This document shows positions 11,258 through 25,300 of a stretch of 64,000 nucleotides of DNA, one piece after another. Under the pieces are notes generated by a model, which was not told the DNA's origin, ran no database searches, and worked only from the letters and a program-made list of their open reading frames with translations. A program made the position numbers and the translations under genes. The stretch comes from Membranipora membranacea (lineage: Eukaryota > Bryozoa > Gymnolaemata > Cheilostomatida > Membraniporidae): positions 248,001-312,000 of the forward strand of contig OU612069.1 of the NCBI GenBank assembly GCA_914767715.1. The letters run 5' to 3'. Within the stretch, counting starts at the first letter, position 1; every line of letters starts with the position of its first letter.

Positions 11258-12256
11258 ATACTGAATCTGGCTTTTACAAATGAAACCTGCTATACACCTA
11301 AGTGTGACCTTCTGGAGATGATGATTATTTTATTTCTCCCTCTCAGCACATCAAGTTTTTAGCCGTTGTTGTATTTATTATTAAAACAAGGATAGATGAA
11401 TACCGGCCACACAATTGTGAAAAAAACCAACAAAGCCCCTTCTTTGAGTTTTATAAGAAATATTTCAATTAATGCAGCTTAGGCTCATTTTTATTTTATT
11501 TTTCCGCTTATGTGCTGTACTTTCAATGCTATCAAACAATTTTAGGATGGATATCAGAATACTCAACTCAAAAAAAGAAACCAGGGAGATATTCTCTAGA
11601 GAGTTGCTCACACCTTTATGTCTTTGATGGTTTATAGTAACTCCTTGCACCCTCTGAGTCCAAGTCCTATTCCTGGAGCTGGTAGTCATTCCTGACGTTA
11701 AACTCATTCTAGCCAGGCCAATCTGGAACAAGAGTAAAAATATTGAAAGCTACTGTGTACAATCTTTTTCATTCAACTCACAATCTTTATAAACTTTATC
11801 TTTGTGGACATAGTGTTTGTCTGCTGCTATGCTGACCAATTACTTGTCAATTATAAGTGGCCTGAGCTAATAAGAAGATGAGCAGAGAGTAATCTTCAAA
11901 CAGGTTATGAGAGTTACTCACAGGGATAACTATCATCGCCATCAACCAGTCATGCCCAGAAGTTCTATGCACTTTTTTCTTCAGTAAGTCTCATATATAA
12001 CTTTATTACGAGGTATTGCTTGACTTTAACATGCATTAATCTTTGTGCAGACGTTAAATGTATTAAATGTTTTTGTTTTGCCATTTTAATGTGGGATATT
12101 GTAGCTAACTGGGTCATTATTATAATATTATTCGGAAATCTAAATAATTTTGAGGAAAACATTTTACACTTACATTTTACACAGTGCTATAACTTTGGAT
12201 GGATAAATTAGTTTTTCTGTTGGCTGTTCAGATTTGATTATTAGGAGCTCATCTTA

Positions 12257-12573
12257 CCTGTATCCTGTATCCTGTATCCTGTATCCTGTATCCTGTATCC
12301 TGTATCCTGTATCCTGTATCCTGTATCCTGTATCCTGTATCCTGTATCCTGTATCCTGTATCCTGTATCCTGTATCCTGTATCCTGTATCCTGTATCCTG
12401 TATCCTGTATCCTGTATCCTGTATCCTGTATCCTGTATCCTGTATCCTGTATCCTGTATCCTGTATCCTGTATCCTGTATCCTGTATCCTGTATCCTGTA
12501 TCCTGTATCCTGTATCCTGTATCCTGTATCCTGTATCCTGTATCCTGTATCCTGTATCCTGTATCCTGTATCC
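12257..12573. repeat. (TATCCTG)n minisatellite, copy A
   Basis: About 45 near-perfect tandem copies of a 7-bp unit, TATCCTG on the plus strand. Because 7 is not a multiple of 3 it is open in several frames and gives spurious repeat proteins (LYPVSCI or GYRIQDT). Copy B has about nine fewer units plus some CTCTATC variants. Confidence 0.95.
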
Positions 12574-12907
12574 GTTGTTCAAAACTCTTGCTGGTTGCCA
12601 ATCTTTAGCCCGACATCCTTTTCAGCTAATGCATGTGGGCTAGTTACTCAGGAAATTGTAGGAAATGTGGTCTGATTGGAATTTATATTGTGGGCTCACT
12701 ATGCTGGTAAAATAGGCATGATAACCAGAGTTTCTTGCACACCTTAGTCCAGGCTAAATTTCTGAGTTATCTTTCAAAAATTTCTGAGGAGAACAGTTAA
12801 AACTAATATGTTCATACCCCCCATCCCTTCTACATACTCATACAACTGATGAATAGAAGCTCCTTTTTGTCTCTTATGATGATAAGTGTCCCCCCCCCCC
12901 CCCCCCT
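12574..12907. other. Unassigned DNA with a poly-C tract, copy A
   Basis: No coding signal is seen. A run of about 16 C residues at 12891-12906 is broken up in copy B (about 35208-35218), where it contains T interruptions. Confidence 0.6.
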
Positions 12908-14541
12908 CTGTATCTAACACATAATTCTATCTCTAAGCAGCAGCCACAAAAGTCGCAGAAGAGAAATGAATAATGTAATATAATGATTAACAGCATAGGC
13001 ATTTTAAATTGATGTTCACGTTCTGCCGTCTCACCTAGTACACATGACAAGACACAAGCTTATTTACACAACTTATGCTTTGTAAAGTGGTTTGGTTTAA
13101 ATATAAAAAAGTTGATATTAAGATGAGTTGCTGTCTTGTTTAAATAAAACAGTTGAGTATAGGAAATCAGGTTTGCCTAGCTGTGTGCTAAAGATAAATA
13201 GAATAACTTAACAGAGAATATCTCATTAGTTTCTGTGGCCAAGTTGGTTCTGTAGGACAGGTGAGGCTAGCAACAAAAGCAGATTTCAGCCTAAAAATTG
13301 TGGTAAAAAGGTCAACCAAATTAATCAAAACAGTGACAACTCTGACACATCAGGCGCTGAAAATTCTGAACACGTCTTCACTGTCAAAAAGTCAGTGAGA
13401 TACCGTTTCTGTTTCGGTAGGGGGTGTACAAACAAAAATGCTCATCGACTCGGGTAGCGACAGTAATCTGATTGGAAAAGATACCTGGGCAGCCATGAAA
13501 AAATCTAAAATTCAGTACACTAATTGAAAGAAAAACCTAGATAATTCAAAATTATACAGTTACGCATTAGACAAGCTCCTAGCCATTTTGGGTACTTCCA
13601 AAGCAAAATTAGAATTCGGGGGGACTTTTCTTCACTCTGAGTTCACAGTGGTTGATTCCGATGCTGATAATTTGCTCTGTTATGATGATTCTGTAGGTTT
13701 AGGCGTACTAGTTATCAAATCTGATCAGCCTAGTGTCTGTAAGAGTGTTGCTCCAATTCCTGATGTCGATTCTCTCTGTAATGAGTTTAGTGGTTTGTTT
13801 TCCGGGCCAGGTTTGTTGAAGGATCGTAAGATTCAATTAGAGATTGATGCTAGTGTTAAACCTGTTGCACAGCCACATCGTAGAATTCCGTTTGGTTTAC
13901 GCAAGAAGATTGAGTCTAAAATCCAGGAGCTGATCGATCTAGATGTCATTGAACAAGTCAAAAAGCCCTCAGATTGGGTGAGTCCTATCGTACCAAAACA
14001 TAATGGAGACATACGCCTCACTATTGATATGAGAGAAGCTAACAAAGCTGTCAAGCGTGAAAGACACCCGATACCAACCATGGAAGAAATGCTGCTCAAC
14101 ATGAATCAATCCAAAATCTTTAACAAGTTAGAACTGAAGTGGGGATATCATCAAATCATGCTAGATGAGAAGTCACGTAATATCACCACATTCTCTACAC
14201 ACATTGGTCTCTTCAGATATAAGAGGTTGCATTTTGGCGTGAATGCTGCTGTTGAGGTGTATCAACACGATATCCGGAGAGTAATTCAAGGAATACCAGG
14301 CGTAGCCAACATGAGTGATGACATCATTGTTCATGGTAAGGACAGAGCCCAGCATGATACCAGACTAAGAATGGTTTGCGTAATGGTTATGACACCACTG
14401 GAGTCGTGGAAACCCTGGCAACTTAAAAAGAGACAGGACTGTCTGGTTGCGTTGGAGGATACTATTTATTTGGTGTTCAATGGGAAGACTAGAACTATAG
14501 AAATATTAACAGCTTTATGTGTGAAAAGTGAAACTGATTAA
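12908..14541 (+). mobile_element. Degenerate Gypsy/Ty3 LTR retrotransposon fragment, copy A
   Basis: An LTR-like block (12908-13255) is followed by the end of gag or a linker, then an aspartic protease piece LIDSGSDSNLIG at about 13440, which is followed by a stop. From about 13588 one long frame runs to 14541. It contains the RT palm: SDWVSPIVPKHNGDIRLTID, MREANKAV, FNKLELKWGYHQI, THIGLFRYKRLHFGV and NMSDDIIVHG. The catalytic YxDD reads MSDD; an xSDD form is common in this Gypsy clade. Most of gag, all of RNase H and integrase, and the 3' LTR are absent. The last 55 or so codons do not resemble pol. It is a dead remnant. Confidence 0.85.
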
Positions 14542-14773
14542 GAAGTTACATCTATGAGGAATCTAAGGATAGAAAACCAATGTCAAGTGCCCACAGCTGT
14601 TTCTAGCTGATCTCCAAGTGGGAGCACCAAGAGATATATAAGAAAAATCATATGATTTACATCATCGGAATTTGACAATGATTTTCACTAAACTTTGAAT
14701 TATACAAAAATAAATTCAAAGCAATGTTGTCTTCACTGTACTGTTCAATATCAACAAATAACCCATCTTTGCT

Positions 14774-14923
<150 letters not shown>

Positions 14924-16386
14924 CACAAGCAACTTGTCACAGTCCTTTAAAAAGGCAATTTATAAAGGGCTGCTTAAAATAAAGCTACAGGCTACATTGA
15001 CGAGACAGCTGAATTTGCTCGTCACCATGACATTTCCAAGTGTCGGTGTGGCGAGGCAATGGTAAAAAATATAGCCATTCTCCCAGATACAGCCAAATTT
15101 ACATCACTAAATTCCGATAAATATTGTTCAACAAATTTAACTTATTCCTGAGTATAATTTCGATGGCAGGAAATAATATGCCCATATTTTGCCTAATAAT
15201 CTTACACATTTACAACATTTCTTTCATTGAACAGGCTATCATGGTTGTTTATATTTATTTTAACTTGATTTACTCTAAATTGCTTTTATTAAAAAAAATT
15301 AACATAAATTTATTGGGCACATTTGGAAGAGCATCAGTTTTATGATACAGACTGTATTCATTAAATGGAAAAAAGAAATCCCCCTAATGGCTAAGAATAT
15401 TTAAATATTTAGACATATAAGCCATCAGTGTCTATGACCATTTGATAATACGAAACTTAAATTGAGACAGTGGATTTATTTGTTCATACTTAGGTAAAGC
15501 TCTTGACTTTCTGATCTACGTATTAATTAATTGTTCTCTCTCATCATTTCCTCGCCCCTGAGATTTCACTGGTGTTAAATATTTCTATCTGCTTCTATCT
15601 ACCATGTATTGTGTTCACTGAGTGAACATATCTATCAGAAACATGTTTAAAACCTAGTACAAGCAAGCGTTCACACTGTAGAAGTAAAGCTCATATCGAC
15701 ATTCAATTATCAACCACTTTCTCCTCTGATCGTCATGTATGTCTGAAATTATATCATTTAACTCCGGAATTTACTCGTTTCAAAGTGGGTGTCAGGAGAT
15801 TGGGAATGTTGTCATTAACAACTATACGTTTAACATTTTTACCCCAAACACTGTGAGAACAGGCACAAATACATAGAACATATTCTCAATGGTTTTTTTA
15901 CTATTGTATTTTATTTATTAGGGTTTATAAGAGGATAGAAAATATGAACAAAAGACAAAGAATCATAATGGTATATATGTATCGGTTAACAATAATGAAT
16001 AAAATAATAAAAATAATTATTTTCCACAATAAATATGAGTGGGTAAAATCTTTGGTTGTCTGCAAATGATGACTGAGTATAAATGTTTTGATCCAACGTT
16101 GCCATCGTCCATGCAACAAGGGAAGCTACAGCGTTACCTGTATTCATTATTACTTCCAATTATTCAAGGGTTTATATAAAAATTAATTTTGTTTGGCTTT
16201 TTCCTATCATTGGCTGATCTCAGTCTGAGAAACCTATAAATTGCATTGTGGTATATGATTACTGATGCTGAGTAAATAGTGAGTAGTTGTGACGCACTTT
16301 TATTCTTCACAGAGTGACTAGAGAGACTAGATTGTGTAGATTCTCATGTATTAGAGTCTTAATGTTTATTCACAGTCTTGCTGCAC
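14924..16386. other. Intergenic between Gypsy fragment and P450 3' end, copy A
   Basis: AT-rich DNA with stops in all frames, including the 3' flank of the P450 gene. No RNA gene or defined element seen. Confidence 0.5.
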
Positions 16387-19300
16387 TTACTCAGTCTCCA
16401 TTGTAGGCTTGGTCGGTGATGTAGCACCTCGTTTACTGACCTTGCACTCAGCAGTGTATGACAGATTGACGTATGTACCCTGAGTTTCCTGTTTGAGCAG
16501 ATCGATATCGTCGTATGTGAGCGGCTTTGTTGGTGTAAGGTCGTACTGTTGTAGCATATAAACCAACATCTCAAATCTGGCCTGGTGAGTGAAAGGCTTA
16601 CCTGGGCAGTACCTCATACCAAATCCCTGTGGCTTTATCCTGTATAAGAAAGACACTGATTATTACAACTTTTATCTACTAGACATTCGAGTCGACTGAA
16701 GGATAATTTTTTAGTCAAACAAAATACTGCACAACGCAAAAATCTTTTTTTCCTTTTTTACCAGAGCTCACCAACTGCTTTACTTAATACCTCAAGGTAT
16801 TTCAACAGAGGATTATAAATAAATCTGTAAATCTGTACTACTTAGACTAAAAAAATACGAAAATAACGAATAATCCAAAAGTAACCAACTGAGTTACTTA
16901 TACAAGGCGAGTACCCTGTCTCGTCTGCCAAACAAAGTATGTGGCGTTGATCGTGATTTTCGTGAAGCGCACCCATTATAATACAGAACAAAGTAACCAA
17001 CATACAGTTTCTTTTACTTTTTTTCGGGGTCATGAACAGCTGTATTCAGATTATAAGCTTGTATCACTCACTCATACACCTACCTCTCCATCATTGGATG
17101 ATCTGACGGTAGAAGTTGTCCCTCCGATGTCAGGTACCTATCAGGTTTGAATGTATCCGGATCTTCGTACACTGCCGGGTCTCTCAGTATAGTCGTCATA
17201 TTACACATCAACCAATATCCTTCAGGGATCTAACAGGTCATAAACATGTCATGGTGTAAAAAATGAAATAAACTTCAGCATTGCTGTCCTGTTATTTTGC
17301 TGATATTTTATGTATAGGGGTCCCTATACGCAAGCTAGACTAAGTGAACTCTGCTGAAGCTGCTTTGTTTAGCATTTATTTTAGTGAAACAAAAGTTTGT
17401 GGGTTCAATATAGGTAGAGTCTGACCCCAATATGGGAAAGCAATGAAAGGAAAGGAAAGCATTTCATGTACAACATATAATAATTTCTCATAAACATGCC
17501 GATCAATAATCCTTCAACAGACTTTCAAACCGCTTACATTATAACCAGCGACCTTGGTGTCTCGTATCGCTGTTCTTGGGATGAGAAGAGCGTCTGTGAT
17601 GTAAAATCTCAAACACTCCAGAATGTATGATTCAACAAAAGGCAGCTTTCCTCTGTAAATAATAGTATAGATTGCTGTCAAACGCATACTATTTAATAAT
17701 ATAATAATATACACTTTACTTGCTATTTAGTGCCTCTTTCGAGGCCGATGCGATATGCTTACATTGAGATAATGATACATGATACAACTGCTGGTACTGC
17801 AGTGATGACAAATAATATTCTGTCGGACTGAGATTGTGACACTTTCTCAGGTTGTCTCCCCCGTATTTGGTTTAGACCATAGACTTACTTATCACAATGA
17901 AATAAATGATTATTACGAGAATACTGTATTAGTTTTCATGCTCACCTGTCTGCGAATGTCACGACATCATCCCTCCTGAAATGCTCATCAATGGTCGCCT
18001 GTAGTCTCTTCTGTAGATCCTGATCTACGAGGAGTGGTGAGAAGATGGTGAGCAGCTGTCTCCAGTATAATGGATTGGCTACAAATAGAAAAATGGATTG
18101 GATGGATTGAAATAATGGATCATCTACAGCTTACAATAATATATTAATTACTATAAAATATTATTGTTGATAAGGCAACTTGAGAAATGAACGGTTAGCT
18201 ATGACACAAAACTGAAAGTGAAATGCTTTGTTGAGAAGAAAGACTTGGAGTGTGGTCCAATGATTGATCCTGACAATAAATATATACATTGTAGGAAGTG
18301 AGTAGGAACTGGTGTGAACTGAGTACCCAAATAGAATGTAGAGGAGGAACTAATAGATAACAGTTACCACTCGATCTATGCAACATAATGTGTGAAAATT
18401 TCTCTTTTTGACCAGATATCAATTATACTATCGAGACCTTTATTTCTGTATAACTTCTCAGGATATTTTAGATGCGATTTTTGACTTGCAGAGTAGAGTT
18501 TCCGCAAAGAGAGAGGTCCACTTAAACCACCCAATATATAATGTGTGAATTGATGGTAAAATTTGAATGTTAACCACTTAGGACACTAACTGCCAACAGG
18601 TAGATCGATAATAGCTCCCTGGATAGCAGCGTCTGTTACATGAGTGGATCCAGACAACTCCAAATCTACAGCCTGCTTATGTAACATGTGATCTACTACA
18701 CACCTCAGGCTCTCCTCAGCTGCATATTTCTCCTGCAAAACAGACAGAACACAAATATAACACATTAGGGGTTTCTGTAATGATACTAGACAAGAGGTAG
18801 CACAACTCCTTATTATTCACAATTATGCCAGACGAATTATGTAATTTCTAGAGAACTTAACCGATTAAATCTATTTTCAGACACAGAGAAAATACCAGTA
18901 AAATATTTTTATTATATAATTTTCACCAGTTACCAACGGTGCTGGAAAACATGCAATCTACTCTGCAACGGTTTGCAAGTGCATGCCAGACCGTCCATAA
19001 ACAATTTCACTCTAATGTATGTTTGCCTCATTTGCCATTTATGAAAATGAATTGTTCTGTCGCCCTGTCCCCGTATTATATGCCCGGTCTGACTGATGTA
19101 CCGCCCTCGGCCTTAGTTAGGATATATATATATTATACGTTTTATATGTTAATCATGCTGTATATAAACCGATGCACGTACTGTTTGAGAGATTTCCGGA
19201 GTACGCTGGTTATTATTAATCATTTTAGATTGAGTAAATAGACAGTTTTTTTTTATTTCTAGATTAAATACTTTTTATTGGGTACATTTTTATGTGTTAG

Positions 19301-22300
19301 GACTCTGTCTCTTATTTAACAAATAATTAAACTGGAATCATCGCTGCAATTCAACTTGAGTATTTAATTTAGTTAGGAGTATCAATAATGAGAAACATGT
19401 AAGAAATCACCATCACTCAATACTTGGTGCGCCCTGCGCTGGCCGTGCTACTTGATTAAAGGTGGAACAGTCCCACCATCATTAAGGGTGCCTACCCATT
19501 ACAGTTTCCTCCCCCCCCCCCCAAAAAGTTAATTGGTGCAATTCTATGGAGGACTTAATTTAAGAATTAAATACATCGGATTCTAACTGAAAACATATGC
19601 ATCATTTTCAAGTAGGAGTTGTCCCCCAAGACAAGAGTTTGTAGAAATCTTTGTAGAATACTTTTTAGAATACTACGTAGAATACTTCGTAGGATACAAG
19701 GCTTTAGGTTGATGAGTATTTTAAATCAATCTGGTCTATAGACTTTCGGTGAACAACCGCACCAGAAATAAAATTCATTTTAACTGAGTACCTTTTCCTA
19801 TAATTTATATCAACAACTCACCTCAGGGTATCCCTATACCATATTCGATGAGCCTCATGAATCACTGTAATCTTTGATTTCGACCGTGATACCAAATGAA
19901 TCTAAATGATACTAAATGACATACTGACCTTCGCGACTGAGATTTCTTTCTGTATTATCTCAGTCAGTAGATTACTCAGCCTCTCAGCATCCCGATGAGC
20001 TCCTCTCTTAATACACGTGTACTTCCACAGACTTGTCTTCAGGTCAAGTATACCAGCCTTGTTAACATCCTCTAGAAATGTCTGTGAATGATAAAGTGTG
20101 ATGTTGTTTGATATTAACTCATGGGTTAGTGGTAAAATACACAGTATGGCTATCTGCGGAGAAATTGCATCAGTATATAGCTTTGTGTCAGTTATTGAAT
20201 CTAGCTAAGATTCTGGCAGCTTTAAAGGGCAACCAAGGTTTCAAACATGTTCTCATTGATTGATAGCAGATTACACCTAATGCATATAGGGAAATAGGGA
20301 AAAAGACCAAATCTAATTACAATCAGGTACTCAAACTCAGCTAAAATAGAATACCACAGAGCAGTTTCCTGTTCCTGTTATTATTTAGCCTGTACTCTAT
20401 CATCATAATAGCAATGTCTTGGAACCTCCCCTAAATTGAAGTGTTACCCAGCTTAGGGTCAGCAACTACTTTGAGTTTTGCGTCGCGTAATGCACAAAGC
20501 TGATGCTGCCTAGCACATAATTTACTACCCATTAATGCATCGCTGCTTGGTTGCCCTTTAACTTTATGCATTGACCGATGTCCCAGTAACAATCTAGATG
20601 ACAAATATTTACAAGGAGTCAGCTGTAGCATTACCCTTATCCATGAATATATTTCAGTGGAGATGGTGTTTGGAAAATTAGCTCATGCATAAGACATGTA
20701 TAGGCTTGTATCCTATAATTATTGCTGCAGTGTAAGTTGATTAATTCAGACTTGGCAATGCATAACACCTGCTAATTTAGACAGGGAAAATTGGTACCTT
20801 CAGTCAGATCTCAATGCATTATAATGTCAATTAATTCAGACTGCCCAATTATGACACTTTTTTTGTTGTCCTCAGAGGTTTGAATTAAGTGAAATGCAAT
20901 GTAATTAGAGCAACATTTCTGTCCTTAGGAGAAAATTTCAATATGAATTTATTATTAAACTATATATACTATTAAACTCTTATATACTCCCATATAATCT
21001 TTTGTCAACATGGATGAGACTGAGATAATTGGGATTATAAGACTAACCTCTGCGTAGGCTGACTCGACAGCGCGGATGGCCTTGACCTGGTCGTCTCCAC
21101 TCTCATACTTCTCTCCGAACGCCTGACAAATATTATACAACAAAAGTGAAAATAGTGACTTAAACAAAGAAAGCTTCTGTTTGGATCAGGACCATAAATA
21201 CTGTGTGCTTGCGAGGGTATAGGTTATCTACCCAACGCAAGCTTCCTGAGCTTAAGAGGACTTGTTAAAAAGGGCGGTCAAATAAGACCTAGTGTATAGT
21301 GATGTATTTAATTGCTGAATCTCCTACACAAAAACACAAGAAGGAGGAGGAGGAGGAGGGGGCGGCATATGCACAAGCTAGCGCCAGGTCTGCGTAGGAT
21401 GCTGTGGCCAGGGTGTTTGTGGGGTAATTGTCTGCTATTATTTATGTATAAAGTGGAAATCCTTTCTTCATGAAAGTAACCCACCTTGCGATCCAAATAC
21501 GCTGGTCTTCATAATATGATGCTGGGTGCCTAGAAAGCCAGGAATTGCCAATCAATAGATGATTCATTAGTAATCTACTTGTTTTTTTGGATTGCGGAAC
21601 ATAGAAGCTAAAAACAACTGTTCGCTCTCTCCCGTTTTTGTGTTACGAAATCATACTATCCCACTCATAACCCCTCTCCCCTAATATTCAAGAAATCTTT
21701 GCACCGCGATATGATAAAAGACCAATGAATGCGGGGTTTATCGGTCTGATGACACAAACTAGCATGAGCCAAAATAAGTGAGTTCAAAAAGCAACATTAC
21801 CTAATAATAGAATGTTCTGACACCAACGCTTAAGAATGTTTGTACTTCAGAGTGCACTCTATACGATTATGATCATTTGGTTTGCGACTTATCTCCTAAA
21901 GAGACTGACAAAGTATGTGAATTCAGAGACACAGTTACTGAATACATACCAGTGAGGCCACTGTTAATGAGATGTGATCATTGAGTGCTTGATTCATGTT
22001 GACCACTCCTGCCTGATAGCATCTCTCCCCAAAGTCTACAATATACTGTCTCTGTATGGACTGCATCGCTTCAAGTTTGTGTGTCTCAGTCAACCCTTCG
22101 TGCAAACATCTCCGTAGATCAGCATAGTGGGGTGCATCCACACCCTGAAACAAATGGATTTTAATTCAGTAATTGAATGTGATTTTGCTCCCCGATTAGG
22201 GCTGAGCATTGCAATAGATACTTTTTCCCTTTAGCATTACATTATGAAATGAAATCGAATGGAGACTTATTCCCAACTTGTTGATTATTGAAGTTAACGT

Positions 22301-25300
22301 CCAAAAGTATATAAACGTTGTTCAATGAATTTCGAGTGACTTGCACAGTATGAGCAGAATAAGACTTTGGTATTGGCGCAGCCCTAAAATCAGGAAAAAT
22401 AAAAAATAGTTTTAAGAGATGTTTCCCATAGTTTGTTCATAATCAAAATAAGTCCCCTTCAAGAGTAAGTAGCTCGGAAGATTTGGTCAAAAGTTGGTGT
22501 GCCTAGCTGAAGCAGGAATGGAAATGATTGAAGGAAAAAATTATATATGTTAACCATACGCAATGATAGCGCATTTAATTCACAGTGTGATATATCTTAT
22601 AACAATGATGAAACATTTTTGGGATAACAGGTGAAAGCTGAAGTTCCAATTTGAACTGATATCAAACATTATCAAGCTTCATAATGCTCGATTTATTACT
22701 TCAAGGCTTTTCCTTGATTGTTTTGTGGGAATTAGAAAAGCTTGGGTCTCGCCATTTTGCTGGACGTTTTTAGGAATTATATCAATTTGATTGTAGAACT
22801 GGTTTACAGTTGATTTGTATAACCCTAAACTTAGTTCTTAGCTGCAGAGAGAGGGAGGATTCATCTTTTAGGGATTTATAGACCCTCCCCTTGTGCTTTA
22901 ACCCTCTACCTAGTAGTATTAGGATTTTGTAGACAGCATCTTACCGTGAAGGCTACATCTGGTCCTGTCAGTAGGTGAGCTCTGGGGATATACCTCGAGC
23001 CCATGCAGTCTGATCCTGTTTTTTTAAGATGAGAATAATCATAATTAATAACCTTACAAAGCAGTGAATTCTGTACAGCTGGCAGTCAATGGTCAAAACA
23101 ACTGAATAGAGCAGGAGGAGACAATCCAGATTTGTTGGTTGAAAAAAAATCCCAATGGTTAGTCACTCACCACATTGTGGCGGCAAAATAGTGTGTGCCT
23201 TAAGGGCGAGGCTGCGATGTCTGCGCCAATTTGCTCTCAGTTTGTAGGCAGGTCGGAGCACACCTGGGGGTCCATCAACTCCGAGTAGTCAGTGGACTGC
23301 AGTGGGATTCGAACCCACGACCTTCAACACTTGCATACAGAAAGACTGACGCTCTAACAACTGAGCCACCTCCTACTCCACTTGTAGAGCATGAAACCTC
23401 CCAAAAATTGCCTGTGTGATCTGCATTGTTTTTGGCTGGATCATTTAGTGAACAGAACCATCAATGATAACTCTTCTCTAGGCTTACATTCCTAATTTTC
23501 TGGATTCCAAGTTACACACATTTAGTTCTTGTGTCTAGGCTACTTACATAGAGCCTTGTCAGAACTACATGAACCAAGTAATAACTATAATTTGACCTTA
23601 GCCCAACATTGCCTCATCGATTTGGCGAAACTAGACCTAACTAATATATAAAAGAAGCCTCAATTCTGCATAAAATGATGCTTAAAGACTACCCAAAGAC
23701 CAATGCATGTAATAGTTAGGCAGTTACTTGAACAGTGAATATGATGCACAGTGTGATACAAGAAACCAGCCGTCCCTGTTCACTGAGACATCATAATGAA
23801 GAGATAGAGAGTCACCTTCCCTTATGCAGTCTTTGCACCGTTGATAATTCATACCAAGCAGAAAATTGATTTCTTACCATACAAATCTGACACAAACATA
23901 TCATAAGTAGCTGCCTGACTATAACATTTACTGGTCTATGGGTGGCTTTCAGTTATTACCTCTAGTCACGAAGGCCTCGACAGCAGCCTCCCACGAGCTA
24001 ATAAACACACAATGATTCTCAAAGAAGCTGATCCTCATCACCGGCCCGTACTCCAGAGCCTGCTCATGTACCCAGGTGTGCATGCGGAGCTTGTCTATCT
24101 GTAGTACGTTACCAAAGAAAAATGTCCGGCCTGGTCCGGGTAACGCGTCCAGAGCGGCTTTCTACAACAAAAATAACACTATTGGATTCAGGGTTTTATT
24201 GCAACTGCTAACAAACAAGCTGTGAAATTTGGTGTTGACACCGGAAAACTGCACTGGTAAAAGAGAAAAACATAGAAAATTCAGGGATCTCTAGTACATG
24301 TTAAAAGTATTGCTACTCGTGGCATGGGCATTGAAACAAAGATATTATCTGAAACATTTCCAATTGAACTTACAAACTCCGACATTTTTGTCTATCTGAA
24401 TCATCTGAGTGACAAACAAGGCCAATTAAATCAAGGTTCGGATGTGCTTCTGTGAGATTCATTGGTTATGATTTTTTTGTCATTGGTTTAGCCTGTTGTC
24501 AGCTGAGGACACGCGTACAAAGATTCCTGCTAGCTTTGATGGTCAATTAGCACTCATATTTTATTGCAGAAATACAGCAAAATGTTTTTTTCAATATTGT
24601 GCCTATGAGCAAGAATTTGGTGAATATGTTGCTGATCAACAACAAGAGGACTGATTATAAGGTCAAGGTTATCTAACATTTACTCACCCTCTCTAATTTG
24701 GTCAAGGTTGGTAAATACTCCTCCTCTGATGTCTTCTTATCATCTTGACTGACTGGACAACTGAGTGTATAAAAAGATGTATTACAGTTTTTATACCATG
24801 TCATGTGTATTGAAGCCATATTACAGGAGCATGTCTTTAAGATTCAAAACAATGAGACATGTTTTAGTATTTCATCTAGTATTTCATCGTTTAAGTACGG
24901 TAGGTTGTACGGTGAGTAGTAGTAGAGACAAGCAGAGACAGCAGAGACAAGCAAAGCTAAAGCTTATAGATTGAAATTAAACTGTTTTAGTGGTTTCCAG
25001 AGGTTAGGGCTCGTTAAGATGAAACTTTCTACCAATTTCTTATAGAAATCTTCTGTCTTCAACAGACCATTGTTCGTGTGAGGAGTTTGTTGCTGGTCGA
25101 AACGGGAAAAAGCGCAGGGGAAAATATCCCTAAATAATCCAGAGCCAACACTTGAAAAGCATGCATTACCTGGGAGCCTATCATATTAAAACGCTGCTAT
25201 CCATAGGAGGCAGCAAACAACAAACTTCTTTAGTTTCATTCAATCCTTTGAGGTCAGGGTTTTAAGTTATGTCCACATGGAGAAAAAGTTGTAGCATGCT

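Noticed and set aside
12257-12573. CRISPR-like or telomeric array
   Set aside because: The units are contiguous heptamers with no spacers, the DNA is animal, and TATCCTG is not a known telomere repeat.
12234-12608. Open frames of over 110 codons on both strands with a 7-residue repeat
   Set aside because: They are produced by the 7-bp minisatellite, which has no stop in several frames on either strand. There is no start context, and array length varies between copies.
18939-19241. A 100-codon plus-strand frame in a P450 intron
   Set aside because: Frameshifted in copy B, with no domain or codon bias.
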